Origin: Bactrocera neohumeralis
Taxonomy: Eukaryota > Arthropoda > Insecta > Diptera > Tephritidae
Direction of reading: 5' to 3'
Assembly (NCBI RefSeq): GCF_024586455.1
Contig: NC_065920.1
Span: 74,578,215-74,642,214, forward strand
Length of the DNA: 64,000 nucleotides
Each line of letters begins with the position of its first letter. Position 1 is the stretch's first letter. A program made the translations under genes and the position numbers. The notes beneath the pieces were generated by a model, which worked only from the letters and a program-made list of their open reading frames with translations, ran no database searches and had not been told where the DNA came from. Below, in pieces: positions 13,051-25,749 of this stretch.

Positions 13051-13059
13051 ACAACGCAT

Positions 13060-14580
13060 ACGCAAAAATCCGAATGTGCAGACAACAAAAACATTCAAGA
13101 AATAACCTCCAAAAAAGCAACAACAAAATACGCGTAAAAAAATAGAAGTACAAAAGACTTAAAAGAAATACCGTTTTTTTTTTCAAAAAGATAAAACAAA
13201 CACAAAACTCTCACACAATTTACGAAACAGCGTGTGAAGTAGGAAAATAGCAAGCTACAAGCATATGCACGACACTTTTACGACTCCATTCACAATCCAC
13301 GAGGCGCGTAGGGCGCAAACGCCCACTCAGAGCACACACACACAACCGAAACTCCACACACACCCGTACATATCTACACATGTATATGTATAAGCAAAAG
13401 CGCGCTCGCTCCGTAAGTGAGCAAAGCGCTCACAAGTGGCGACGACTACGTTGACGAGCGCCGTGCTCTCAACTTGTCGTCGTCGTGTTCGGCAAGAAGT
13501 GTCTGCACAGCGTCGTCCTTGCACTACGACACGTTGGCGAAACGCCTGGCGTTCGTTTCTTGCGTCCGTTACGCCGCGCCGGCCATCGTCTTGTGCGTAC
13601 GACCAAGTTGGCGCGCAAAGTGCACGATGTGCCAAGCAACAACACACAAGCGTTGGTGGCATTGCTCGGCAGTTGCGACGACATTCGGCGTGTTGCATGA
13701 AAAGTCGCCGGTGCGCGGCACGTAAACAAACTTCAGCAGTTTGTTGTTATTTGTTTATGGATTTTTTTAAATTTTTTTTTTGTAATATCTTCTCTTTGAC
13801 TCTCTGCTCCGTATTTTGTGTTATTATTATTTTATATTTGCGCCATGCCACGCGCTGATGTCATTGCTGCGCAGGATTTTTATGCTTTTTATTAGCGCGT
13901 TGCAAGCATTTAACCGTTATTTTTTGTATTTTTTAGCTGCTACTTTGTTTTGTATTGCCTTGTTGTGTTTATTATCTGTTGCTGCCTCTACGCGCTGTTG
14001 TTGGTGTTGCTGCGCGCTCGCATTCAAAAACGACTAAATAAAGCGTGAAATTCGTGCGCGTCACCCGAAGATGTAAATTTACTTGTGTTCATATTTTTTA
14101 GTTTTCAATTTGTTTTTTGTAATGCCCTTGTTGTTGTTCGGTTTATTGCCTGTTTTTATAGTATGTGTGCTGTTATGTGGGTTGACTGCTGTTTTTCACA
14201 CATACATATATATATCTCCGCCTTCATACGCTTGCATATTTCAATTTTTTTTTATTATTTTCAGTTTTGTCAATCTTAAATCAGCTGTTTCGGCGGCGTA
14301 ACAGGTTTGGCCGATTCTTCGCGATTTTTTTTGGTTGTTTTGCTGCTGGCTTTGTCACGCGTTCTTTGCATTTTATTGCTCATTATTTATTTTTACGTAT
14401 ATATCCATTTTCGCTGCCGATTTTTTCACAGTTATTTGCCGCGTGTATGTGATTTCTTACTAGGTATGTGTGCTTGAGTGGACTTGTTGTGCTCAGTCGG
14501 CGAAATGAGTCAGCTGTTTTGATTGTGGCACGAAAAATTTGGTTAGACACTGTTATATGCATACATATGTACATTCTTTG
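13060..14580. promoter_or_regulatory. GC-rich, CpG-rich core with UTR-like flanks
   Basis: 13280-13735 is unusually rich in CG dinucleotides; on its left the plus strand has CAACAAAAAC-type DNA, and on its right the minus strand does (plus-strand TTGTTGTT). This looks like a promoter or divergent promoter. The many overlapping open frames here follow from base composition. Confidence 0.35.
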
Positions 14581-14889
14581 TGACTATAAGTTACATCTGC
14601 TCTGGATAATTGGATATAATAAATTTTTAATGAATAAGCTTTAATTTAGTATAACTGTCTTCATAAACTTTTCTTCATTTCGAATTATTTGTTATGAATT
14701 TTCCTTCCATTTAAAACAAGCATTTTTTTGTAACGTTATTTTTTGCCAAAATGTTGGCAGCAGGAACGGAATTTTTAGCGAAATAAAATACCTTAAAAGA
14801 AGCTGGCGAAAAATTCGTTTTTATAAGCCTTTTAGACGTGTTGTTTTCAATGAGACAGTATCTATTTTTTCGGAATCAGTTTGGTTTGC

Positions 14890-15540
14890 AATTTTAAAAT
14901 GAACAAATTTACTCTGGAACAATCTTTACATTCGGTTCGTTACTATCTAGGGCATCCTAAGATTTTCACAAGAAAAATGCGATGAGGCACACTTTTGGTT
15001 CAACAAAATTTTATTTGGACTAAGAATAATCCACAAGCTATTGAGATACCACAAAAAGTCACAGTTGGGTGCCCTCTATGGGGAGATAAAATCAGTGGTC
15101 CATATTTCCACAAAAATGAAGCCGTGCATAATATAAATGTATTTGGAGGACCGTATAGAGCAATGAATAATGACTTTACCGTGCATAGATGGGTGGTTGT
15201 TGATGTTGACGACCTTTGGTTCCAACAAGAACCATATAACAACACAACAATCAATTTATTGGGGAAACTTTTGGTGAGCTCTATGGAGAGATAAAATCAT
15301 GGTTTGATATTTCTTCAATCAAAAAGCCGTGCATAAAGTAAATGTATATGGAGAGCCCTTCAGAGAAATGATGAAATACTTTGTCGTGTCTAAATTAGTG
15401 GATGTTGATGAGAATGAATTTTGGTTCCAACAAGATAACATGACATACAGCAATCCAACAGTAAATTTATTGGGGAAACTTTCGGTGAGCGCATTATCTC
15501 TCGTCGTGGGGCTGTAGCATGGAGGCTCTTTTTTAAATTG
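14890..15540 (+). mobile_element. IS630/Tc1-like DDE transposase relic with tandem duplication
   Basis: Broken frames read CDEAHFWFN, then FIWTKNNPQAIEIPQKVTVG, SGPYFHKNEAVHNINVFGG, YRAMNNDF and DDLWFQQE, the order of the DDE core of Tc1/IS630-type transposases. At 15279 the piece starting at 15074 repeats (CTCTATGG, KAVHKVNVYGEPFREM, NEFWFQQDN), so the middle is duplicated with a 205-211 nt offset. Stops and frameshifts are present; it is inactive. Confidence 0.75.
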
Positions 15541-17095
15541 AGTTGAAAACTGAGCCTCTCAGTTGCAATTTATTCGAATTAGCCGCGGCTGCCACTTGCA
15601 CGAAATCATTCCTAAACTATAATGACAGACTCCTATCTTTATTATAATTCTAAGATCTTGGCAATAACATTAAATTGTATGCCTTTTATTTTTCTTGCAA
15701 AGCACATGCCTAAAAAGCACCCTTTATGAAAGAGTATTGATGTATTAATATTATAAATAAAAGTTTATTAATTAATTTATTTTGCTAACACGGCGCCAAG
15801 ATGTAGGCAACATATGATTAGCCAACTAAAATTTACCTTCATAATCGATTTGATAGAATGGCCTCCATTGGTTATGAATTATCGGCGTAAGACTAAATGA
15901 ATATATGAAGGTTACTTTTTCAGCAAGTATTTGAATCTAGCTAGCTCCCTCCGAAATCTGGTTGACTTTTGTCAGTCATGACTTTTATATATAGGAAATA
16001 AATGCAATACTACAGGTAAAGTGAACCTAAACTTCATAGAAATATGAATTGAAGCGTCATAACTGTAAAAGTTTGCAACTGAAACCGTGTCAGTAAGGAC
16101 TGCCTAGTTCCCCTTATAAGAAATAATTGGGTTTCTTCGCTATTCTAAAGTCTCTAGCATTGCCTTAGACCACACACATTGCCACTCCTCAACTAAAATT
16201 GTTTACTTATGGTTTTAGTAAGAATTTTCAGAATCAACATTATGTTTTTTGGGAATTTTATAACTTGTTTTACCGATGCACGTTTATACTTGAGTGGCTA
16301 AAGTGCTCTTGTGGACATGTGGAAGACTCGAAGTTTTTTAAGCCGTGGATATACCATAAGTACCTACAAAAATATATATTAAATAAATATATACAAAAAT
16401 GTATGTGTAAAATAATTACGTATATGAAAGTACAAATAAATATAAATAGATGATCCATATGAGCATATTGGTCTTTTTGAAGCGGATTAATATGAACACT
16501 TTATTTTTATTTGCATCGATTTCGTTGAGTGTTGATTCATAATGGATTATTGGGTGTTACGAAATGCTAGCGGATATTCCCCACTTAAGTCTGTGTGTGC
16601 CATTTTTATGATTTGGAGCTGTTTTGTGTTATTCCAAAAAAAAAAAAATTAAAAAAAACACACACTGGTGTGTTTCACACAACGCGAAAATCTGGCTTTT
16701 TATTCAAATAATGCTTTGCAGATGAGTGCTTCAATTCAAAAAAATATATGTTTGCCCCAGAAAATTGTGCTCATATAATATCAAAGTAAGGCCATGTTAT
16801 ATAATATCGGGAAGTAAATAAATCTTTATATACTATTTATACACAAATGCAACCAAATCAAATAATTTCATAACTCTTGTTATCGAGTTGAAGCTGTATT
16901 TCTATGAAGGTTTATAAAGAACGCAATAATAATTTGTCATGCATTGTAATGGCATCCCTCTGCAGATCTCGTTAAGACAGAGATATAAAATCGTTTTTCT
17001 ATCATATCGCATGTTAAATAATTTTTAAAGAAGACCAATACGCTCAAAACTTACTGTAAGAAAATTTTTTATTCGACTATTATAAAATAACATTA
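15541..17095. other. AT-rich spacer, no gene seen
   Basis: Open frames at 16199-16458 are AT/microsatellite-driven. A poly-A tract lies at 16637-16660. Nothing is recognised. Confidence 0.45.
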
Positions 17096-17099
17096 AAAA

Positions 17100-18060
17100 A
17101 CAGTTTGTTTCATAAAATGAAAACACAAATACAAATAATAATCGATTATTAATCGACTTTTATTTAATCGGTAAATTAGAAAATAAATTCAAAGTACTTA
17201 AAATAAAATTAAAGAATTCAAAGAATCTTATAGAATTGGTTTGTATTAAAAATCGCTACAAATCGGAGGATTAACACTTAAATTGAAAAAGTAATAATCG
17301 ATTTTCAAACAAATTTTATCAATCATATATTGTATTAAAAATCAATATTTGTCGGAATTTTAAACAACAAAAGTTAATCATCGTTTTTATCGAAATATTT
17401 TGTATTGAAAATCGATAAAAATCGAAAAATTAAAATTAAAAAGTGAATTCAAAGAAATTCAAACAAAATAAAAGAACCCAAGCAATTTTTTACAGACTTA
17501 GAATTTATTAAAAATCGATAATAATCGATTCTTAATCGGTTTATATAGAATTATTTTATTATTCAAGATCAATAGTAATTGGAAAATTGCAAATTTAAAA
17601 AACGAATAATCGAATATTAACCGATTTTTATCGAATCAATTTGCTTTCAACAATGATATTTAACCGAATTTTGCCGAATTTTTTTTTTCTTAAATTCAAT
17701 TTCAAATAATCAAATAAAATTATTGATTATCATTTCCAAATAATCGATTTGTGGATTATCACTTCCAAATAAAGGATTTTCGTTTTCAGATAACCGATTG
17801 CCTTTCAAAAAAATTAATAATCATTTTAAAATTATCGATAAACATTTCCAAATAATCGATTTTCATGAAATAAAATAATTGCTTTTTCAACCCTAACAAT
17901 AATCAACGCCAAATATATGGTTACCATTTCTAAACAAACGATTTTCAAATCGTAATATCGACTATCATTGCCAAACAATCAATTTTAGTTTCCATTTATC
18001 ATTTTTATATAATTGATTATAATTTCCAAATAACCGATTTTAAATTATCGATTTTTAAAC
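17100..18060. repeat. Degenerate ATCGAT-rich array
   Basis: About 20 ATCG sites occur in under 1 kb. The right half (17730-18060) holds about six copies of ATTTCCAAATAATCGATTT spaced 30-80 bp apart. A perfect TATCGATA lies at 17833-17840. No coding sequence is present. Confidence 0.65.
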
Positions 18061-20440
18061 TTAATTATCAGTTATGCCTTTGCTCATTTTTGACAAATTT
18101 GTATTACCATCTTAACCGTTTGGTTCCTTTTCAACAATTTCCTCCTCCTTTAGCAATACAGTTATTCCTCGCTGGCAATCCAATTGCAACAATAATGACT
18201 GATGAAGGTTCAGACACTAAAATTACAATTCGCACTAAAGTACGAAAATAATTATAATTATGATATAACCAAAGGACTGATGATCTACAACAACACGTCC
18301 ACACAAGAACGACGGACACAAAATGAGGCAACAAAGGGAGGTAGGCGGTAAAAAAATTGCCATGGGACTACCATTTGGCCAATACTCCGGCAAAAGAAGC
18401 ACATAGCAGACAAAAATTAATGAGAAATCACAGCAAGAAAGTGAGACCAGAAAAGGGACTGAGCAGCGATGCCAAATAGAAACGTAAACAAGAGAAATAC
18501 GCGAAATTACGAGGAAACCGGCAAAACTTGCGAGTCGGGGGCGTACATTTACGATTTTTTTATGCGCTGAATCGTGAACGCTTTCCACGGAAAGGGTATT
18601 AGGGCTTAGCTCCACACAGTCTTCTACTCTTCCAGCTAAAGCATGCCCACACAATCTGAACCGTCAGTCTCCGAGCTACTAATTGTTTCGCAGAAAATTT
18701 TACTGCTCTGCTTTATGACTTATTTTCGGCGCATAAAGGTATGCAAGCACCGTCTTACACTCTAAGGCATACGCCCCCTGCATTATGTCAAAATGTCTTC
18801 GAAGCCGGCTGTCTTTAATTTTCCGCACTCCTACTACACCGCTCTTTGTCTCGCGTCGCAAGCTTAATGCCGTGTTGTTGTAATTTTGTAATGTAAAGTT
18901 ACTCCGAATTTTAATGTTCTGCATCTTGCTTTCCTTCTAAGCTTCCTTCGCTTTTGCGATTTTTATTTCTCTGTCGTTTGTGGAAAAATTGCTGAATTTT
19001 TTACTGCCACTTCCGTTGCCTGCCAGAGGAGCTGCCCCGCTTATGGTTGCATGCCAAACGCCGACTAGCTGCCTGCAATATCCTGACATCAGAATGATTT
19101 CCCGCACCACTTTTGTTTCCCCCGCTGGCAGCCGTTAAGCTACTGCCACTACCGTTATATGAACGTTCCCAACAGCAGATCCTTCAATCGACGGCAGCTC
19201 TGTTTCGCTACCCACGCGCGCCGGCTAAGCTTCGTGCTGTGGAAGAAGGTGGATATTCTAGTTATCTTTGGCAATGTCCATTAAAAAGTAAAAAACAACT
19301 GTGCATAAAACGGTTTTGCTGCCCAAAGTAAATGGTACCCCATTATAGAATGCAGAGAAATGAGATAAAAAAAGTTCGTTGGAAGCACCAGACTAAGTAC
19401 TCGGTGCGCAAGCTAGCGTCAGCGAAGGCAGGCAGTACGCGAAGTGGAGGTAACAAAATTGTACCTTTTACTCAATGCTACACCCCCAACTTGCGTCCAC
19501 CCGCCATCTATACTCATTTTCACTCCTTTTGGCACACAAGCACGACCGTTATAATAATGAGAAAAATACATAGTTGCGAAAATGGGAAAAAATGCTAAGA
19601 AATAAAAACTTTGTCCTTTTTGCCAGTTACCCGCGGACACATTGTGTGGAGGGTTAGACCCCAGCGCAAACACAAACACGCGCTGGGGAGCTGACAATGT
19701 AGCGCATAAGCATTAGTGCCAAGGTAGTGCTGGTAGTTGGTCGGATTGGTTGGGTTTGTTCAGCAGCGCCTTTCTGACTATCAACCCGAAAACGCCAACG
19801 ACTGAAAGACGGGATGACACGGCACGCTTGTCGTAGCCCATCAGGCTTACACCCACGCGGCGTGTTGGTTTGTCTAACTGCAAACTTTTAATTTGGCTCA
19901 AAAGCACACAGAGTTGCGAGAATGTTTGTATGTGGTATGGAAAAACTGTTTAACCCCTTAACGAGCAGTTGTATAAAGACGTGTGTGTGTGTGTGAGCGT
20001 ACCTCGTTTGGCGTTTTGCTTTTATCAGCTACAACAACCATCGCTCATACCTACATTTTGGTTACCGACTTGTTTACTCGCCACTCTCCGAACTTTTGGT
20101 GTCCGCTGTCTAAATTCTATCGGCTTGGAAATTAATGAAGATGTGCGCCACCTCGGACATAACATGCTTCAAAAGGGATAACCAGTTTTTATTATTTATC
20201 TGTTTGCGTTTGCTTATTGGAAAAGAATTGGAAAGCGTGGATTGCCTCAAACATGGGTGTGATAATTATTATCACTGATTTAATTTCATTCTCATTTTAA
20301 TACAAGAAAGTGCAGCTTGGGAAACTGACTATTTGAGCAAGCAATACATGTCAAGATTTTAGGAACTACAAAACTATAAAATAAAAGTGGAAAGTGGACT
20401 GAATATACCACTATTTTGTTCTCCGGACTAACTTAGCCAC
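18061..20440. other. Moderate-GC non-coding DNA, no gene recognised
   Basis: Short open frames occur on both strands (e.g. 18235-18654 minus, 19332-19598 plus), but none shows a known motif, splice context or consistent codon use. A GTGTGTGTG tract lies at 19981-19994. Confidence 0.4.
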
Positions 20441-20443
20441 TAT

Positions 20444-20563
20444 TCACTATCTCAAAGTCATCCTATAATCAACAAAAAAATCTGACCACAAGCATTAACA
20501 TTAACGATATATTATTTAATATGAAAGTCACTATCTCAAAGTCATCCTATAATCAACAAAAAA
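20444..20563 (+). repeat. Direct repeat of 36 bp, 84 bp apart, leading into the hexamer array
   Basis: TCACTATCTCAAAGTCATCC and the next 16 bases occur at 20444-20479 and again at 20528-20563. The second copy runs straight into the hexanucleotide array; the first is followed by a short seed, GCATTAACATTAACG. Confidence 0.9.
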
Positions 20564-20995
20564 CATTAACATTAACATTAACATTAACATTAACATTAAC
20601 ATTAACATTAACATTAACATTAACATTAACATTAACATTAACATTAACATTAACATTAACATTAACATTAACATTAACATTAACATTAACATTAACATTA
20701 ACATTAACATTAACATTAACATTAACATTAACATTAACATTAACATTAACATTAACATTAACATTAACATTAACATTAACATTAACATTAACATTAACAT
20801 TAACATTAACATTAACATTAACATTAACATTAACATTAACATTAACATTAACATTAACATTAACATTAACATTAACATTAACATTAACATTAACATTAAA
20901 TTAACATTAACATTAACATTAACATTAACATTAACATTAACATTAACATTAACATTAACATTAACATTAACATTAACATTAACATTAACATTAAC
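20563..20995. repeat. (TTAACA)n hexanucleotide array, about 72 units
   Basis: About 433 bp of near-perfect TTAACA repeats are broken once near 20899, where a C is missing, which shifts the register. A degenerate tail (TTAACATTAACG and similar) continues to about 21050. Both strands give spurious open frames of Leu/Thr, Met/Leu and Asn/Val dipeptides. Confidence 0.98.
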
Positions 20996-21059
20996 GCTTT
21001 GCCGTCGTTGTAACATTAACATTAACGACTATTAACATTCTTATCATTAACTCCACAAA

Positions 21060-21499
21060 AGGGCTGTGTTAAAGTAGTCTGTTTGACAAACATTCCGCTT
21101 TGTCGCCAACTTCTTATGGGGTCAGCTGTATTCATCTTGTTTGAACCAACTTAACATAACCAAAGATTGCAAGCGCCGACTTACACTAAGCGTACCGCAT
21201 TAGTTCCTCACGTTTTGCGTCCTGTTATCTCTACCGCCAAAGCCAAGCTCATTCTTAACTTGACTTGCCGCGTCTCATGCACGACGCCCCAGTGGCACGA
21301 CTTTATTGCAGTTAAATTGCATTCTAACTGACAGCCCCGCACACATTTGTACATATGTCTGTATGTACATATATATATTGGAAAGTTTTTCAGCCCGCAT
21401 ACGCGAACACGCTCCGCCCCTCGCTTTTGACGCACTGGCGCTGGTTGTGGCTTTTAGTTTGATTGCTCTGCAAAGTTCTGCAGTTTTTTATCGTTCAAC
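21060..21499. other. Non-coding, no gene seen
   Basis: Moderate GC content, with no supported open frame or repeat. Confidence 0.35.
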
Positions 21500-21695
21500 A
21501 GTCAGCTCCACGACTACTACCACACTTGCTTTTTGTACAGTTATTTTGTTACTCTTCCTCTGCATGCATGCGGAGTCGTGTTGCAAGTACATTTTTTCTC
21601 ACAATGTAATGCTGCAACCATTGTTATTTGCGGCCATTTCAATTAGCGGCGGCAGCAACGACGGCAACGTTTAAGTAGTTTTACGCGATAGGCAG
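21500..21695 (+). promoter_or_regulatory. Candidate non-coding first exon with strong donor
   Basis: Initiator-like CAGTCAGCTCC near 21500, then GC-richer DNA with GGCGGCAGCAACGACGGCAA, ends at GGCAG/GTGAGTCG (donor at 21696). A long GT-rich intron-like stretch follows. There is no clear ATG-led frame into the donor. Confidence 0.25.
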
Positions 21696-21701
21696 GTGAG
21701 T

Positions 21702-22685
21702 CGTATCCGTGTGGGTGTGTGTGTGTGGAAAGGTATACCTAACTGTGGGGCATGCAACTTCATTTGGTGTCGAAAATTAATTGTACGGTAGGTGAGTTAC
21801 ACATGTGAGTATTTCGACTTTGTGAGTGTTTACAAGTACTCATTTAACGGTACTCACTCTCAAGTCCAGTTAGTCGGTTTAAGTTGAAGATTCTAGGGTC
21901 GATCTGGAGCCATTTAACGTTATTTAGTACTGAGTATTAATTACAGCACGGAACAATACGAATCTAAGCACCTTAATGAATCCTTTGGAATTACTGTCGC
22001 CACTTCGGAAAGACAAAATAAAAGTCATGGTTTCAAAGTAAAAAGGGCAAGCTAAATATCTACATAGTTAGGAAACTCTTCCGCCTACAAAAAAACATTT
22101 ATTCTACCTGATTACCTGTCCAGTTGGTGAACAGATCAAAAGGTTTCTCATTCCAGGAAGCAGAGAAGTGAATAATAATTTCGGGCTCATAATAGTGTGA
22201 TACGCTAGTCCAAGATCTCTCCTTAGATCTCCGGTCTCAGTTGGTTGAATAACTCGGTATCGAATAACTATTGCAGCCACTCGGAGTCGACCAAACATAT
22301 TCAATATCTGCAAATCCTTGTAAATTTGCAAACAAATTACTTACTTTGTAAGTAAAATATATCAGTTATGATTTCAAGTCATCAGATTCTATAGAATGTG
22401 CTATATACATATATAGTAACTACTAACTCTTTGAGGAAAACGTTAAAGGTACAACAGTTTATTAAAACGCAACTCCAAAACTGCTCAGCATTGACTAGTA
22501 GTAACAGAGAGAAAGTGATAATTGTATTGAGAATAAGAGAGAGGAGAGAGCGATCACATCTATATTACTCAGCATAAGTTCAATGCATCTCACTCTAGTA
22601 GCAAAGCAACAATACAGGCCTTGAAATCTCTAACTATGCGCTCAAAGTTAGTCTAGAAGTGCTTCATTAGCAGTAGCGCCAATGT
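21702..22685. other. Intron-like or spacer DNA
   Basis: A GT microsatellite lies at 21711-21727 and a GAGA tract at 22540-22555. No gene or element is recognised. Confidence 0.35.
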
Positions 22686-22689
22686 ACAT

Positions 22690-22850
22690 CCATATTGGAC
22701 TTGGCTGGATACTAAGCCACAGCGAAATCCATGAAAACTGTAAAGCCAATAGGCTTGCAAGGAAGACTATTCATACTCAAATCAATTCAAAATGGAAACG
22801 AGCTGGTATTTTTCAGTGTCCTCCTGCGTTCTGGCGCTAGATTTATGGAA
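22690..22850 (+). mobile_element. LINE RNase H fragment
   Basis: The plus strand reads LGWILSHSEIHENCKANRLAR, matching the terminal RNase H signature (PGHSxIxGNCxADxLAR) of I/LOA-type LINEs. It is short and degraded. Confidence 0.55.
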
Positions 22851-23039
22851 CTCGTGAGAGCTTTACAAGCAAAATATTTCTGACTCTGTATCAGTTACGT
22901 AAGAAGTCTTTTGAATAGCATGCTCTCAATTGTTAAGTTGCATGGATGAGATGAAGCACCTTGGTTGTCATATCTTCTACGATCCAGGTGTTTTGGCTGA
23001 AGTTGATATTAACTGCTGCAACAAATATGTGGCCGACTC

Positions 23040-23180
23040 AATGCCCTAAACAGGTATATTAAATTTGGCACGAAATTTTTAACACTCAGAAGAAAACGTT
23101 ATGCTACTATAGCATAGGGCTGTCATACCAACTGAATGCTTGGAATCAAGTGCTTGTATGGAAATCTTCGCTACAACAGT
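23040..23180 (+). repeat. Fragment of the ACCCTGAACAGGGT dispersed repeat
   Basis: Phrases shared with the copy at 57906-58576, in the same order: AGGTATATTAAATTTGGCACGAA, here interrupted, then AACACTCAGAAG, ACTATAGCATA, and GGAATCAAGTGCTTGTATGG. Much of the middle is deleted. Confidence 0.65.
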
Positions 23181-25565
23181 TAAAATTTTTTTTTGTATTA
23201 ACACAACTCATGCACTCGATGTCTTCAGTACCCAACACACTTTACGGCCGGCACGCTGCTAATCTCGAATTCTAATGAATTTCAATTTTGTGACGCACTC
23301 CACCACCGTTTGTTATGCTTTTTTAATTATTTTCCTTCCACAATTCTACAAAATGCGAGTCTGCTTCAGAACCCCGCACTCCACGACCACGCGTGAATGC
23401 CCGTTGCCTAGCGAGGTTAGAGCCCGAATCCATTCCTCCAACAAAGCAAAGCATCTTTACTGGCAAAGTACAAGTATTTCACACAAGCAACCTTTTTGTG
23501 GATCAGCCATAGTGTCGGGCGAAAGATATAAAGCAAAAATAAAAAAAAAAATATTATTAAAAAAATGAAATGAAAATGGAACGGTAACAAACAAATTTTC
23601 GAATCCTTTTTCTTTCCGCACACCCACCCACCAGCAAAGTTACTCACATCCGCGGCTGCTTGGCATCCTTTTTGAGATAACAGACAGTTACATATCCCAA
23701 TGACTGTCTGAGCTCATGCCAAAGTGGCGCTGCCTTTTTCATTCCCGCCACACTCATCCCCGCCGCAACGCGTTGCCCAGCACACAGCCGTCTATTCATG
23801 CTCGTAGTCTACACTGGCGTCGAAGTTCCTTCCAAGGCACTCATATACCGTTATACCCGCAAAAAAAACACCAAAAAGCATAGAACTCACGCCTCTTATT
23901 TCCTTTGCAACACCGTACCGTTCCCTCTACACTCCAGCACACATATTTGCTTGCTGATAAAAGCGAATGATATCTGCTGAGACCCTTTTTTAACACCCTC
24001 CACCCCATTCCAACTAACTGGTGCGGGTGCTCCCTTTCTAGTTTGCACACTTGGCTCGTTGCTTTGGCGCGCCTTTGCACATTTTTATGGAAATTATTAT
24101 GAGCATCAGAAAAAAAAGCGAAAAACATGCGAAAAAGTAGAAAGTAAAGCGAACGAATGTCTGTGAAGATAGCGTCCGGATAACCGACATTCCGCCATCT
24201 CCGAGCTGACCGTAGCACTGCAAACCTTCACAGCGTCGCCAACTCGAGCCTTCTCCCATGCACCTTCCTGCCTTGCCAAACGCTGCTACTAGTTTATCGC
24301 ACTGCCCTACTCCACAGGGTGTCCGCCGACTTGGTCGAGCATACCTTTGACGGGTCTAACCAGCCGCCGCTGTTCGCAGGGGGGTCGGTGTAAAAAAAAC
24401 GTGGCCTCAGAAATACAAACAGATAGGTACTCTGGGATATATAAGACCAAACCTAAATACACGCAAACGCCCCCCGCCAACACACACCCATACAAGTACA
24501 TACATACTTCCGAGCATTTGTTGGCTACCCGTCAACTTCCTGCATCCCTTTTAATGCCGCACTCCATACCCCCGTTTTTGTAATTCGCAATTTCACTAAC
24601 TTGTTTTTGTTGCTGCGTTTTTCAAGGATTTTTATATAAAATAAAATTCAGCTTATTCCTCTAATTTTTGTTTTGTGGCCGTTACCATGGTCCCAAATAA
24701 ACTTTGTTTTACATTGTATTTTTCCTCCTTTTTGTGCGGGGATCTAAAAGGCAGCGCGCACAGTTCGCTTCAATTTCTTTTTATTTTTCGGGTATCAAAC
24801 CCAAAACGCCACAAAAACAACAAGGCCGAGAAAAAATACCCAACGAGTGTGGGTTAGGCGCGTAAATTCGGGCAGGAAAGCGGCATGTGGGTGGGTCGGT
24901 GCAAGCCGAAAACCAAACGAACTGGCACAAAGCACAAGCGTCAACAAAATCGTTATGAAAAAAAATAAATATATTTTCTATAAAAAATAAGAAAAAAGTG
25001 CGCCATAAAATATACAAATAAAATAGAAATTACATTTCAATCGAGTTGTCTTTCGTTGTATGCGTCGTGTGTGTGTGTGTGTGTTTGTGTGATAGTGCAT
25101 GTCAAAGGCCACCACTCGGTCCAGTTTTTTCGCAGTGGTATAAATTATGAAATAATAGTTAAAAAATTTTAGAAATATCCATTAGAAACGCAATGATGGG
25201 TGTGGGTCCTCGACAAAAAATTAATCACAACACAAGCTCTTGCATGTGTGTATCCATGTGTTGTATATGTGTATATAGTGCAGGTGGAAAAAATGTTGGT
25301 CTGACGGCTTTTGGAAACTGTACTAAGGATTGAAATAATATGAAATTGGCAATTTAAATTTATTAAATTAGAAAAAACTATTATATGGATAGCAAATTTA
25401 CGTTTGATGTGCGAGCGAACAGCAGCTTTATTAGCAATTTTATAAAAAAATAATAATAATAATTTTAATAAAAGTGCTACTGTTGAGTACAGCGTACGGA
25501 CGAAATATTTTAATTGATGTAAAAATGCTGAAAATTTATACTTGTATATTCGACATCTATTGACA
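23181..25565. other. Non-coding, no gene recognised
   Basis: Moderate-GC DNA to about 24600, then AT-rich with a GT tract at 25067-25090. Open frames on both strands lack motifs and splice context. Confidence 0.35.
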
Positions 25566-25567
25566 AA

Positions 25568-25598
25568 ATACGAAAAGACTTTTTCGACTACACAATAT
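25568..25598 (-). mobile_element. Solitary mariner terminus
   Basis: ACGAAAAGACTTTTTCGACT followed by ACACAATA matches the terminal inverted repeat and subterminal sequence of the element at 2784-3239. I do not see a partner end within 500 bp. Confidence 0.55.
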
Positions 25599-25749
25599 TT
25601 TAAAGGCTTTTATGCCTGTACCATAACAGGTCAGTTGAAGGTTTCCCCGGCTGACACATACGTGGCGCTACTAGAGTTAAATCCATATGATTTTTAGTTA
25701 GCCCTTACTTTAAGAAGCCGGATGTATAAATTTAAACGCTGTCGGATTA

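Noticed and set aside
13327..13858. Five overlapping open frames on both strands
   Set aside because: Stop codons are rare because the DNA is GC-rich; no frame has a motif, splice context or preference over the others.
20563..20995. Interstitial telomere
   Set aside because: The unit is not TTAGG or a known telomeric repeat, and dipterans do not use telomerase repeats.
20521..21022. Long open frames on both strands encoding Leu-Thr, Met-Leu and Asn-Val dipeptide repeats
   Set aside because: They are the translation of the TTAACA satellite, which has no stop in some frames.
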